Part shown: positions 11,985-24,199 of the stretch, piece by piece
Position numbering within the stretch: position 1 is the stretch's first letter
How the letters are laid out: each line of letters starts with the position of its first letter
NCBI GenBank assembly: GCA_036971715.1
Contig: JAVHJL010000004.1
Coordinates: 806,001 to 870,000 of the forward strand
Direction of reading: 5' to 3'
From: Arthrobotrys musiformis
Lineage: Eukaryota > Ascomycota > Orbiliomycetes > Orbiliales > Orbiliaceae
Length of the DNA stretch: 64,000 bases
The notes under the pieces: generated by a model
The model's database searches: none
The model's input: the letters and a program-made list of their open reading frames with translations, nothing else
Told to the model about the DNA's origin: nothing
Program-made: the position numbers and the translations under genes

Positions 11985-14737
11985 CTACCGTGAGTTTTTA
12001 GTCGCGGCATCATTCAGTAATGTTTTCCAATCGATTATTGCACACTAAATCATTTGAGAATCAGCATTTGCCTTATGGCTAAGTTTCAAGTTTTTACTGA
12101 CCTTCTGATCGCCGACTGCGACTGCTAACCTCCCCCCTTCCTTGTCCCAGCTCAAATCTTCCATGGTGCTCGACGAAACGTCCTCGCCGGGTTTTGCATC
12201 GTACATTCCAACCAATTGCCCTGTCTCCGTAAGCCAGACCATAACTACAAGGTTCTGAGCTCCCGCTGCTAGATATTTTCCATCGGGCGTGAAGGACAGG
12301 GCGTTGACCGGAGATTGCATATTGAGAACATGCAAGCATATCCTGCTTTCGATATTCCAAATCCTGACGCTTCCGTCTGCGGACGAGGACGCAAGGAGCG
12401 AATCTTGGGAAGTGCTACCGAGGGACAGTTGAAGGAAACTTATTTCATCTTGGTGGCCCTCGAGAACGCCGACCGGTTTGAACTGAGAAGGCTTCCATAG
12501 CTAAGCGGAGTATGGGTGTTAGCCATCGCGGGTCAACTCAAAGAGTTGATAATTAGTGGTACATACCATTATCTTTCCGTCTTCACCTCCTGTAGCGAAA
12601 ACATCATGGCCTCCGCTCCAAACGACGGAGCTAACATGCTTGTGTGCATCATGCCCCTCAAATCTCACAACAGAATTCAAATGTGGCCCGTTTTCCACGG
12701 GCAGGGACAAATCAAACTTTTCGACCGCACCGTTATCTCCGACAGCGACGATAGTATTCTCATCAACCCAATCTGCATCGTGGGGCGTATTTTTGTCGCT
12801 TGCACTGTTTTCGCTTGATAGCTCGCATTGCTTTTTAAGTTTCCCCGTTGTAGCGTCCCATACGTTGACTTTGCTATGTCCATCGACACTCAGAAGGAGG
12901 TGGTGTTTTGTTGGATGGAATTTAAGGCTCAATATAGGCGCGCGATGCATTTTAAGCGATTGTCGCAAGCGACCCTTTTCGTCCCAAATATTAATTAAGC
13001 CATCCCAGGATGCTGTCGCCAAATGCTCGCCATTATCGCTCCATGCAATGGTTGACATTTCCTCATCCATCTGTTGAAATAGAACAACATCCTTTATGTT
13101 TCGGTTGGGTGTGAATAGATCGTCGCCGAGGTTGAACATGTGACATGTCTCCAGCGATTCGGCTATAGCCAGACTATTCTTATCTGCAGGACTGAATTTG
13201 CAATTTCTCACGGCGGAATCCGACGGCGAGAGGTGATACACCCCTGTAGATTCATGGTCTAGTTGAATGTACTCGTCCGCCTGAACGCCTATACTGCTCC
13301 CAATCGTCGCTCTAACCTCTTCGGAGGTGGTGTCGGGTAGTCCGATTCCATCAATCATCATTGCATCGTCGCCAACGGCAGCAGCAGTCTTCGCTCTTTT
13401 AGGGCGTTGACTGTGTATACCGTTTACTTCGGGTGCCATTGTTGTTGCGAGATCGTGACTGCGTTTTACAGGAGTAACGGTTCCATTTGTTTGAGGCGGT
13501 TCTCGTAGCAGCTCTGCCTTTTGCGCTTCTACTTCGATGGATACACCGTTAGGCTCCTCTTGTAGTTGTTGCGGCTGCGGCGGCGGATTCGACATCTCAA
13601 CATCGCCGGCAGCGTCTTCCATTGGTACGTCGGCCGACGGCGGTGCAGCTGTTGGCTCTTCTTGATTATTTAGCGGTCCGAAGTAGGAAAAGACCTTCGT
13701 CGTGCCTATAGTAGTACCATTCTAAATCAATGTCAGCACGGCACTATCTTGGCCGAGGGCGAAGGATATGAAATTACTTCGTATATAGAGGCCTCCAAAG
13801 CCAAATACTGGAGGCCTTTCTGAATTATATTTATTAAAGCACCGGGCTTGACCCAGTTTTTGAATTTGCCTTCAAGATGCTGTGCCCTGCAATCATCTTG
13901 GAAGGAGAATGTCGATTTTTCAAAGCCTGTTCAAGGAAAGCATTTACAGTCAGCGCACAAATACGTCAACGCACAGATCGAATATACCATTAGATCTATG
14001 GGCCGCGAAATAATGTCCGATGTATCTAATCGGACATGGGCAGTTGTATCTGCAAGTAATAACAGATCGGATCCATACCTGATTCCTGCAGATAGCTATA
14101 GAACACATGACATTAGCGTGGTTCTGGGTTGTGTGTGGTGTCGGGTAGCAGGGCAAACGGGAACAAGGTTTCGCCTCAAAAACAGAGACAGCGGAGCATG
14201 TCCAACCGGTTCCTCAAAACAGGGCCAAGGAAATCTCATGCATGCGGACAAACAGAACAAATTTCAAGAAAAATAAGCAAATATACGCAAGGGTCCGCCA
14301 GATTGAAAAATTGGCGCCAGTGCAGCAAGTCACAAAGGAAAACCAAGTCGTTCTATTTTGCCTGGGGTTTGGCAGCAAGAAGAGACCTGTCGTTCTGCAA
14401 ATCGGGGAGTTGCGGGTTCTCGGTGCACTTTTCGATGTTCAAAAGCCCCAAATGAGGCTCACCGACCATGCTGCGGGAACTCGAGATTTGAAGATACGCT
14501 CGCCGGCAAAGCCTCCGGGCTCAATGTAGACTTTGACTGCATGCGAGATCCCCAGTGCGGAGGGCTTTCTGTGCACCCGTTTCGCCCCCAACATCCCGCA
14601 TAAAACAGTCCCACAGGCCGATGGGATTGTTTTGTGAAAGCAACGGGGTATTTGAAAGGAGTTACGAAACATCAGAAGTTGATGACTTACCGCCATACTA
14701 AGTAGTTGACCTGCTCAGAGGTCAGCGGAGCCGACAT
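11985..14737 (-). CDS. SIF2: Sif2/TBL1-like LisH-WD40 corepressor subunit
   Basis: Likely the WD40 subunit of a Set3C/SMRT-type histone deacetylase complex, acting in the nucleus. The model has six exons: 14691-14737, 14079-14095, 13778-13926, 12567-13721, 12102-12500 and 11985-12044 (608 aa, phases close). The start MSAPLTSEQVNYLVWR is the LisH first helix. The micro-exon adds YLQES and exon 3 continues GFEKSTFSFQDDC, completing the classical TBL1 LisH (residues 5-36). Residues about 72-220 are low-complexity with a basic KRSHD..RPKRAK stretch (possible nuclear signal). WD40 blades run from about 225 to 600, with clear motifs such as ATASWDGLINIWD, LLLSVDGHSKVNVWD and ASSSADGSVRIWN. Intron 1 is unusually long (595 nt). 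The downstream short exon ends the protein with WKTLLNDAATKNSR. Family assignment is firm; the exact exon 1/2 junctions are inferred from splice signals and LisH conservation. Confidence 0.9.
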
Positions 14738-17700
14738 TGTGAAGGGAAAAAAAAAGTCGTGAGAAAAGAATAATGAAAGGATATCTGAAACCGCCCCCTC
14801 GAGAGGCCGCTGCCGAACGACACGCGATATTAGTTGATTGTATATATTCGTGTCGCAGTCTTTGTCGGCCGTATCAAAAATGCGCGATATCCTGCAGCCG
14901 CTTGATATGTGGTGAAGTGTTCGTGTTTGATTCTTAGAGGCGTCGAGATGGGGAAATGCAAAAGGTGGACGTTGATTTAGTCGCAAGGAATATGCAAAGC
15001 AGAAAGGTTTGTCGGGCTGTCCGGATTTGTTAGGGTGCCACCAGGAACGCAATTTCTCCTAAAGGTCGCTTCGCACACCCCACCCTTTCCCTTAAAAGCT
15101 GTCGAGTATTTGAAAATAATAAGATCTTTAAACCGTTGTTTCCGCGAGGATTGCTCGGATATGGATTCCAGGAAAACAAAGTCGCGATCAGATGATAGGA
15201 ATGCCCTTTCGAGAAGATTTCTCGCTTCGAGAACGGGGGCTGCTATCACTATTCCCTGCACGGCGGTCGTAATTATGCAGATACAGTCGGGTAGTACCTT
15301 TGCTAGGAATTGGGGAAGGATGAATGTGGAAGGGAAAAAAGAAGGACTGGTGTTTCGATGCTTGAGATAGTTTAGGGAAGAAAAGAAAGGATGTGTGAAA
15401 TGTGAGGTGGAAAGAGTGCTAAGTAAAGGTGCAGGGGATGGGCGGAAGGGAATTTGAAGAAACGACACAGATTACATGTATCTGTTGGTATACCCCGGCT
15501 TGAGACTGTTCAGTGGACCTTAGCGGAAACCGTTGGAGGGCCAGCTAAGGAAACAGGAAGTATCCGCCCAAACTGGAGGCCAGCATGAAACGCTATAAAC
15601 TGCTTGTGGTGAAGAGAAAAAGTACCCTTTTTTAGTGTGGGCTTCTGGTTAGCTTGCAAATGTGAGAGAGCCCGTCGATTTCAAGATTTGCACGGAAAAA
15701 GTAAACAAAAAGTGCTCCGAGAGTTTCCCTCCCAAGCTTTTTGTTGTCTCCTGTTACTTGGAAGACTCGATCTTCCTTCGGCCGGCTTTATTCGACGAAA
15801 GTCTGTTCTTCTTTGCAGGCTGTCAAGAACGGACCTGGCCTGGGGGGAGGTTCGAAGGGCACACAGCACAGTGCAAAAAATGGCTGGCCAGTTCTTGCGG
15901 TGCTGATGGCCAGTCCTGACTAGTGCAAGGCACCCCTCCCGAATCTCAGAATCTCGAATCGATGAACGACACGCGAAAAAAGCAAAACCTTGGCCACACA
16001 GGTGGTTGGCAAATTCGATATGCCCTCTCCCGTCAAACGAACCAGCGAGTTTTGAGCGTGATAACTAAGTCAAGTCGACACAAGGAGGTAGAGCCTCAAG
16101 GCTGCTTCTTGACAGCTTCTGAGGATAACAATGGCAAGCCGTTGACACTCGTCTATGTACGGCGGCTCGTCCCTCCCTCCTGAGGCTGAGAACGGGGGAA
16201 TTTGGCTGATGACAATGCAAATGCCTGGCTTGTGCTCAACACAGCAAACAGGGTTTGGTGGATGGATGGACCAGCGGACAGACACACCAGCCCACAGCGT
16301 ACAGTACAGCACAACTAGAAGGATAATGCAATGCTTTTGCTTAGGACGGTTAGTAAAGTCCGTTCGATGCCACGATGACAAGGAAGCTTTCTCCTCGGGA
16401 AAGAAAAGGAAAGAAAGAGAGGTCGAGAAGGGTGATGACCACGATGACGACCACGACGACCTAGGGAGGAATACTATTCCACTATAAAGGTGGTGGTGTC
16501 GATGGTGATGCAGATGTTGATGACGCTGTTGATGATGAAGAAGCGTGGGTTGGAGATGGTTGATCGATGGAAAGGTGGAAGAATAGAATTAGGTAGAATG
16601 GGGATGGGTTTTGCGTGTTGACGATATTGAAATCGGATTAATATCTCTAACTGGTACTAGTCTCCAATACTACTATTACTCTAACAATGCCAAATAACGT
16701 AACCTCTATTAACGAAACACCAGAACCAGTATTAGTTATTACCGGTGCAATTAAGACTTCGGCCCACCCGACGACACTGCAACAGCGCAGCCACCAAACG
16801 GGCCAAACCTCTTCTGGCTGTCACGTTGATACGCCGCAGACCCGAAAATGTGCGGCCGTGGCGGTTCGTTCGTCAGTTAAGTAAGGACTTAGTCAGAGGT
16901 AAAGTCCGATCAATACTCGATACATTCGCTGTGTAAGTAAAGTATATCCAGAACGACACCATACATGCATGCTCGATGGCTCTATACGTACATACTTAGG
17001 TCCTTATATATATGCATCTAGATATTCTATCGTGCTTCACATCGCCTTCTGGATTTACATGCGTATGGGCCAACTTCCAATTCAATGTTATGGGCTATTA
17101 GATGGCAATCCAAATTCCGGATTCCAACCGAGACGCATGTCAGCCGTCAGTTTGGATTCCATTCTTATCACGCCTAATCGATCGACCAACGAGTTTTTCT
17201 GTTGCACGTACACAGTACCGCACAGGACTGTACTATGTATGCTGAATTAACTAGCATTTCATGTTGTGCGTCCGTTCCCGCGGCCGATTGCGTAAGGCAA
17301 AGGCAGGGTGCCTCAATTTGGTTTGCCGAAAACCCCGACTTTTTTTTTTTTTGCCCTCCTCAAGTCGTCTTGACTGCCTGGGGCTGATGAGGCCCCGGTT
17401 GGCTCCTTCGAGGCTATTCGTTCGGAGGTCTATCTATCAAAGGATAAGATCTCTAAACTACTTGGATTCCTAAAATCCGAGTAAAGGAGAAACGGGTGTA
17501 TAAAAGTGAACATCGACCCCCGACTTCGATTCAACCGACACATTTCGAAAGACAGAAGGAAAAAACTCCCCGCCAGAGAGGAAAGCAATCCGAGTTCGAA
17601 TTCGGGCCAGATTTCATGACGCAAAGGATCGATTAGAATTTCATTCAGAGACAAGCTTGCAAGGTGTCCAGACACATCCACTCCAGCCAACATCATGCGA

Positions 17701-18898
17701 AACAAATTCGTGGTGACTAGATTCAGTCCAACAAACCGACAAAGGGTTTTCCGATTTCCTTGTCGGATGATTCATCACGCTGAAAGGAAATAACAAAAAA
17801 TTAGAAATAAAAATGAATAGGTTAAAACCGACATCTGTGCCTCCTCCTGCTCCAAGCCAGATCCCCCCAAGCATCAAGGGCCTTTTATACCGGATAGAAT
17901 GCATCACCCAATCCCTCTTCGAGCCTTGCCATGACGTTCGGTTCACAGAAAAACTGCACAAACACCGATGCCGGCGACCACCCCGCCAAATCATGAGACA
18001 AGGCCTCCTCAATGGTCCAAAACATATCTGGCCTGTCAAGCGAGCTCCAGTTTTAGCTGTGATTATTATTGTTGTTTTCCAGTAATAAAAAAAAAAAGTG
18101 ACCCGTCCATCGCTTTGTTCCATATGCATGTGAGAAATGGCCCCCCGGCTACAGGTACCCAGCAGGCTAATAGCCTTCCGATTGTTAAGCAGATTCTGGC
18201 TCGACTCTCCATGTGGGAACTCCTCGAGCAGCAAGCCCGTCCGGCGGGTAAGGTTCCACCGCATAAGACCTCAACCACTGGACCTCCGGTACTGGAGCCC
18301 GAGGAAAATACTGAATTATGAGTCAAGCAGCCCATTTGCTGAACAGGCCCCTCAATAGATTTCCCCAGATCTTCTTTAGCTAGCCTGCATGCATACATGC
18401 AAAAATTGAGGGACAAGCAAAAAAAAAAAAAAAGTTTTCGACGGCTTGGATTGGAGAATTTTTGCTGGTCAGGTAGATTGTAGTATAGCTGTATAAATTG
18501 GCCGACAACGCCGGTCTACTCCTCCGGTTGTCAAAAAAAAGATTTTCTCCCTCAGCTCTCTCTAATCTTCTTAACTTACTTACTTATCCGTCTGTACATT
18601 GATATTGGTTTTCCTTTTTACCTCAAAGATACCCAGATTTTTATTTTGCAGCACAATTGGCGTCAAAAGAACTGTTCCCAGTATGTTCCCAGAACTTGCC
18701 CTTCGCCATTCATGCTCTGCGCCACTAACAACTCTTCGCCTGGTAGAAAAACTTTTTTTATCCCAACGTTTAAAACTCCATTGACATTTGCACCTTCTTT
18801 ATTCGACATCACCAAAGCATTACACCTGCATTTGCTCCCAGATTCCCATACTAGAAAGACCCCAGCAGGACTTTTTAATTCATAGAATACCCTCCAAA
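14738..18898. other. 4.2-kb region between divergent SIF2 and homocitrate synthase genes
   Basis: No supportable gene. This is the shared upstream region of the minus-strand WD40 gene and the plus-strand homocitrate synthase, so it should hold both promoters and 5' leaders. GAT/GAC-rich simple sequence lies around 16425-16545, a T12 run near 17341 and A-rich runs near 18087 and 18420. The 100 bases before the homocitrate synthase start are pyrimidine-rich, as is common in fungal promoters. Overlapping ORFs of 60-200 codons lack motifs. Confidence 0.5.
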
Positions 18899-20561
18899 AT
18901 GTCCACCACCAACGGTACTTACACCCAATCCCTAAGCTCCCTCTTTTTTTTTGTTTTTGTGCAACACAGTGTTGCCCTCTGTTTCTGTGCTTGTGATCGT
19001 GGTTCTTCCGTGATTGGACAATCCCCGCTGACAACGGCCCCGCCCCCTCCGATGCTCGGAACTCGCAAAAACCAGATATCAAAAAAGACTTCAAACCTCT
19101 GGGCGAACGCCCACCACTCCGAAGCCCATACGTCGGCGTCCCGGACTTCCTGTCGAATGTTTCCAACTTCAAGATCATTGAGAGCACACTGAGAGAGGGA
19201 GAGCAATTTGCAAATGCCTTCTTCGACACAGCCAAGAAGATCGAGATTGCCAAGGCGCTGGATGACTTTGGCGTTGACTATGTAAGCTTCTTCTTCTCCT
19301 GCTTTGTCCTCTCTGGGAAAGCTGTCGTGTGACGATATATGCTAACATGGTATGATGCGAATAGATCGAACTCACCAGCCCGGCAGCCTCGGAACAAAGC
19401 CGCAAGGACTGCGAGGCGATATGTAAGCTCGGATTGAAGGCCAAGATCCTCACACACATCAGATGTCACATGGATGATGCCCGAATCGCCGTCGAGACAG
19501 GTGTAGACGGCGTAGACGTCGTCATCGGCACATCTTCTTTCCTCCGCGAGCACTCTCACGGCAAGGACATGGACTACATCCACAAGTCCGCCATCGAAGT
19601 CATTGAATTCGTCAAGTCCAAGAATATTGAAATCAGATTCTCCTCCGAAGACTCCTTCAGGTCGGATCTCGTCGACCTTCTCAGCATCTACAGAGCTGTC
19701 GACAAGATTGGTGTCAACAGAGTCGGTATCGCTGATACCGTCGGTTGTGCTGGTCCAAGACAGGTCTACGACCTCGTCCGAACCCTCCGTGGTGTCGTTC
19801 ACTGCGATATCGAAACCCACTTCCACAATGACACCGGTTGTGCTATTGCCAACGCATACACCGCTCTTGAAGCCGGTGCAACCCACATTGATACCTCAGT
19901 CCTAGGTATCGGTGAGCGTAACGGTATCACCCCACTCGGTGGTCTCATGGCCCGTATGATCGTTGCCGACCGTGACTACGTCCGCAGCAAGTACAAGCTC
20001 GAGAAGCTCCGAGACCTCGAGAACCTCGTCGCCGAGGCCGTCGAAGTCAACATCCCATTCAACAACTACATCACCGGTTTCTGCGCCTTCACACACAAGG
20101 CCGGTATCCACGCCAAGGCCATCCTTGCAAACCCAAGCACATACGAGATCGTTAACCCCGCCGACTTCGGTCTTACAAGATATGTGCACTTCGCATCGAG
20201 ATTGACGGGATGGAATGCTATCAAGAGCAGAGTAGACCAGTTGGATTTGAGCTTGACAGATGCTCAGGTTAAGGAGTGCACTGCTAAGATTAAGCAGTTG
20301 GCTGATGTTAGGAGTTTGAACGTTGATGATGTGTAAGTTCCCCTTTTCCCATTTAACAGAAAAACTAGAGCCCAGACGCTAATTGGTATCTTTTACGAAA
20401 TATACAGTGACAGCATCATCCGTCAATACCACTTCAACGTCAAGACAGGGAGCAACACCCCCCTTCTGGATGCCGTAGGCAGGTCCGACATCGATGCGGA
20501 TACCTTGGCCAAGAAGGCTGCCCAGAACAGCGCCAACCCAGACGCCGCTAAGTGCTGTTAA
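18899..20561 (+). CDS. LYS20: Homocitrate synthase
   Basis: Condenses acetyl-CoA with 2-oxoglutarate to homocitrate, the first and feedback-controlled step of the fungal alpha-aminoadipate lysine pathway. Exons 18899-18914, 19076-19281, 19365-20332 and 20408-20561 give 447 aa in phase. The first intron (161 nt) has a CTGAC branch site at about 19028 and the second a GCTAAC branch. The DRE-TIM metallolyase barrel shows the ESTLREGEQ motif (E41 as metal ligand, as in the fission yeast enzyme), CHMDDARIAVETGVDGV, RFSSEDSFRSD, and the HFHND metal-binding histidines (about H226 and H228). GERNGITPLGG and FCAFTHKAGIHAKA follow, then the C-terminal lid and catalytic histidine region TRYVHFASRLTGW. 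Length and sequence match LYS20/LYS21 closely. There is no N-terminal targeting peptide and no C-terminal PTS1 (ends AAKCC). The start is the only ATG that splices in phase to the conserved region. Confidence 0.96.
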
Positions 20562-21199
20562 ACTCTCCAATGAGTAATCTAGAATAAAACAAAAATTACA
20601 AGTAAAAAGCAAGCGAATTCCGGAGTATTCTTGAGAGATAGATATTCCTTGTTTGATTTTTTTTATATCTCCGCCGAGAGTTCTATATGTCTTGGGAAAG
20701 CAAACCTACTTTTCATTCATCAAGTGTACTTCTACTATAGCTGTTGAATTACGAATAAATCAAAAGTCTTTTTGTGATCAAGCACTTCCAAATTTTTTTG
20801 ATAGTGGTTGTAAAATACCAGAGCCTCATTGGCCGATGAGTCAGACCTCGATCTCGTCTCTGGAGGATATTTACCGAGGTTAGTCTCCTTCGGTCCTCAA
20901 CCCCAAATTAGACCTGGAACAAAAAATTACAACAGAGCTCAACAAAAACAAAAAAATATGTATCCGTTAGATCGAATATAGTATGCAGACGTGAGATGAA
21001 ATGTCTTAGAGCCCGGTTTCGAGACAAATTAAATTATTAAATGCTTATTATTTATATACTAAAAATCGGTGTTCCAGAAGCTAGCTATAGTAGGTAACTG
21101 TAACAAATACTAATATAAACGACAAATCTCTCGAAAATATATTAAGCGTAAAGCCGCATACGCAACCAACTGGCCAAGTCACCCTAAGCAATATAAAAA
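20562..21199. other. Intergenic, convergent 3' flanks
   Basis: AT-rich 638 bp between the end of homocitrate synthase and the end of the minus-strand secreted-protein gene. AATAAA-like sequences near 20583 (GAATAAAAC) and 20755 may serve 3' end formation. Nothing else seen. Confidence 0.4.
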
Positions 21200-23398
21200 T
21201 CAACCGGTCGAAGAAGTCGTAGCCGTACTCACAGGCGGCACCGCCATCGGCAGTATACTGTTAAAAGTCGAACAATCCGTCAACGTCGGCATATGACTCG
21301 CCACCAACTCCGCGAACCCCGTAGAGCGGTACAAGAAAACCGAAGCCCGCGAGACAACGGTAGTCGAACGAGTCGTCGGTGCCGTACAGATCCAAAACGC
21401 ATCCCTGCCCTCGTAGGGATCCTGCGCCATGACGGTTTTCATGGGGAGTAGATATCCGTCGCTGTAGTCCATGTATAGTATACCCATTGAAGTTCCGGGA
21501 CTTGGCGTTGGTGTGCTAGAGCTTGCGCCCGCGGAACTACTTGCGCCAGCAGAACTGCTAGCGCCAGCAGAACTACTAGCACCATTACTACTGCTGCTGC
21601 TAGAGGCAGCGAGAGGGCTAGCAGCGCCTCCAGCGGTGTTAGTTGAATCAAGATCAGACATATAAACTGGGGTTATCTGATATGCCGTAATAACAGTTGC
21701 CAGCTGCGAGTTCGCGATGACGGACGTGGAAACCTGCCAGCCGTATGTATAATTCGTGGTCCCCCAACCCCAGCCTTTGGTGATAATAAGCCCGTTGCGA
21801 GTGCCGTCATCCGTATATGTAATACCCCAGTCCTGTCTAATAACAGCGCTAGAGGCAACAATACCTCCGGCTGGACTACTGGTTATATTAGAGTAAGTGC
21901 CGAACGGTACGTAAAGGAACGGCCGCAAACTAGGCGCCGACGCCGTGATTTCCCCACGCATAATACCATTGCCGTGCGCAGTAAAAGTCCCAGCTCCGAT
22001 TCCGCCTGCGGTCGTGGTGGTCGTGGTGAATACGGACTCGATTGGTATGCTGGTTGAGCTTGCGACTGCAATATATGGGACCGATATGATGCTGGTAGTC
22101 GTCGTAGTCGAAGTCTCGGGCGCTGTGACAGCCATGGAACAACCAGATCTAACTTCCGCCTCAGGGAACGTTGTGAGGGCATTCGGGGTCTCGACAGTTA
22201 CTGTCTTCCGAATATATGAGGTGTACAAGAGCGTTGTATCTATTTGTGCGCCGTCATCGCGCTCTCGCACTACTCTTTGAGCAGTGGCGGTCGCAACGAC
22301 GAATACTGTAGCCGAGTAGGTCGTGGAAGTTTCAGTAACACTACCAGTCACAGTCTCATTAAAACTCTGCGTTAAGATTTCCGTGCTCGTGCTTGTTCCA
22401 ACGGAGGTTGTCTCCTCCAAGCTCGATGTAATGGTCCCAAAGTATCCCAACAACAAAGAGCAAAAGCTTTGGAGACTTGATGAGGTGATGATATCGTATA
22501 CTAAGACGCTCGAAGAGGTTGATGTCGCTTTAGTCGAACCCCTAGTAGTAGTTAAAGGCGTCGAAGGCACCGCGGTCGATGAACCAAAAACGACATCTCC
22601 GCTCGTAGTCGCCCATGTCAATGGCAGTCTGGTCAAGCTTGCGGGGATTTTACTTCCCAACCGGGCCATTTTCACAATATAGTACGTCCCATTCTGCTTC
22701 TGAACGTAAATGGGATAAGTATTGCCCCCAGTCTCTAGCAGAAGCTCTTTACCGCTAAAGTAGAACCGTTTGGTAACCCCCAAGGTTGCCGCAATTTCGG
22801 GGAGTGCGGCAAGCAAGTCTCCTATATCCTCTTGATCATCTTGTCGTTTTCGAACTCTGCGAGTAGCAATAGTAGTATTTTGGTGATAAAAAAGATTCCT
22901 CGGCGTGTCCTCATAACTCAGAATCGCGCCAAACTCATCGATTGAAAATCCATTACCACTGGCGGTATCACTATTGGTGAAGAATACTTCTCCATCATCA
23001 CCAAGGACAGCAAAATACCCGTCGAAGATCTCGGCACCCTCGAGGAAGAAGCCGAACGGGGCTGCGCTCGTGCTTGCCGTGAAAGCACTAGATACTGTTG
23101 ACGAAGCAGTCGACGAAGCCGCAGGGCTCGTGATGGTGTCGGGTTGCGTTGATGTGCTGTCGTCACTCACGGTCGTCGAGGTTGTGCTCGTCGAGCCCTG
23201 GGGTTCTGGCAGCCAGGTGACGTTATCACATAACGGGAGAGGGTTGACACTGCAATAACCGGTCACGGTCGATGTAAAATGTATAGTTTCATAAAGAACG
23301 AATATAGATTGGGAATACGCCTGCATGGGCCATAATGAACCGAAAATCTGGATCACCAGAATAAACGTGTTGAATCGGGTCATTGTCGGTGGCCTCAC
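21200..23398 (-). CDS. Ser/Thr-rich secreted or cell-wall protein
   Basis: A 732-residue protein with an N-terminal signal peptide (hydrophobic TFILVIQIFGSLWPMQAYS, cleavage near residue 29). The second Met (codon 6) may be the true start. A short CSVNPLPLCDN region is followed by a Thr/Ser linker. Two globular pieces of a kind common in fungal exported proteins come next (about 110-160, EGAEIFDGYFAVLGDDGEVF; and about 440-560), separated by long STT-rich, probably O-glycosylated stretches. A GASSSA tandem repeat lies near the C-terminus. There is no hydrophobic GPI tail in this frame. However, a GTGAGT donor near 21231 and a TTAG acceptor near 21183 would replace the last residues with a different short tail. 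Function unknown; adhesion or wall role is only inference. Confidence 0.8.
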   Translation of the reverse strand: MRPPTMTRFNTFILVIQIFGSLWPMQAYSQSIFVLYETIHFTSTVTGYCSVNPLPLCDNVTWLPEPQGSTSTTSTTVSDDSTSTQPDTITSPAASSTASSTVSSAFTASTSAAPFGFFLEGAEIFDGYFAVLGDDGEVFFTNSDTASGNGFSIDEFGAILSYEDTPRNLFYHQNTTIATRRVRKRQDDQEDIGDLLAALPEIAATLGVTKRFYFSGKELLLETGGNTYPIYVQKQNGTYYIVKMARLGSKIPASLTRLPLTWATTSGDVVFGSSTAVPSTPLTTTRGSTKATSTSSSVLVYDIITSSSLQSFCSLLLGYFGTITSSLEETTSVGTSTSTEILTQSFNETVTGSVTETSTTYSATVFVVATATAQRVVRERDDGAQIDTTLLYTSYIRKTVTVETPNALTTFPEAEVRSGCSMAVTAPETSTTTTTSIISVPYIAVASSTSIPIESVFTTTTTTAGGIGAGTFTAHGNGIMRGEITASAPSLRPFLYVPFGTYSNITSSPAGGIVASSAVIRQDWGITYTDDGTRNGLIITKGWGWGTTNYTYGWQVSTSVIANSQLATVITAYQITPVYMSDLDSTNTAGGAASPLAASSSSSSNGASSSAGASSSAGASSSAGASSSTPTPSPGTSMGILYMDYSDGYLLPMKTVMAQDPYEGRDAFWICTAPTTRSTTVVSRASVFLYRSTGFAELVASHMPTLTDCSTFNSILPMAVPPVSTATTSSTG
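21525..21587 (-). repeat. 18-bp tandem repeat in the secreted-protein CDS
   Basis: Three and a half copies of an 18-bp unit (about GCGCCAGCAGAACTACTA on the plus strand) encode a GASSSA hexapeptide repeat on the minus strand. In-frame units like this usually vary in copy number between strains. Confidence 0.9.
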
Positions 23399-24199
23399 GA
23401 TTGATAGGCAGTATGATGTAGGTTCTCAGCCTTGTCCAGCTATTGAATGCTGGGGATAGCTAGAATACGAAACACGCACAACAGCCCTCTGTGTTCTACC
23501 CAGCAAGGTATAAGCCACCGAATTTGCTTCTTCGAGTGATTTTAGCTGATGTCAGACGAGCGACATATCCGTAGAAGGCGTGAATCATGACGATTATTGA
23601 AACTCGGGGCCGAGCTGTGGAAAGCCCGCAACGTAGCATAGAATTGTAGAGCAGTGCGGCATGACGTTGTAGGCGTCAGAATTATTAACCTGGAACGGCG
23701 TAGATAAGAACCAATTGGGTAATTCATCATGGTATTCAGCGCAGCGAACGACAGTCTTCCATACGAATGTGTTGAGTTTTGTTGTATATTTCGGCTTAGT
23801 AGTGCCTCGAGACTACTCGAGACCATATTTTGCAAATTTAAATTGGCTACGATATATATATAAAGCTCTATCTTAAAAATACGTAAACTAGAGCGTGAGC
23901 GCAGATGTGATATCTTCGGCCTAACAACTCCGCTGCTCGAATGCTGCTAAGGATCATGCATACTGGTTTTTCCAAACTAGCTTACAAGGAGACCAAGTTT
24001 AATACTAATTGAGTAGGCTCAAGTATATGCAAGCTTGATTGCCTACTCATGGAAGTTTCCTCCAACCTTTGCTAATTAAATTGAGACTGAAAATGGGCTT
24101 GCATATTACGGGAATAATGGAGACTATCAACTGGAATTTATGTTGACGTTGTAACGTTATTTGGGTCGTAAGATACTTCTATATCGTCGATGTCGTGAG
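23399..24199. other. Intergenic
   Basis: 801 bp separating two minus-strand genes, containing the promoter of the secreted-protein gene. A CTCGAGACTACTCGAGACC motif with internal near-repeats lies at about 23807-23825. No gene seen. Confidence 0.4.

Noticed and set aside
14977..15468. 163-codon minus-strand ORF upstream of the Sif2/TBL1 gene
   Set aside because: Phe/Ser/Pro-rich reading of pyrimidine-rich promoter or leader sequence; no motif.
17641..18264. 207-codon minus-strand ORF upstream of homocitrate synthase
   Set aside because: No motifs, odd composition (Trp/Cys/Arg-rich), no homology recalled; overlaps equally long ORFs on the other strand.
19278..19886. 202-codon minus-strand ORF
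   Set aside because: Antisense of homocitrate synthase exons.
22323..23258. Plus-strand ORFs of 90-120 codons (valine-rich)
   Set aside because: Antisense shadows of the Thr/Ser-rich secreted protein; valine codons are complements of its Thr and Asn codons.
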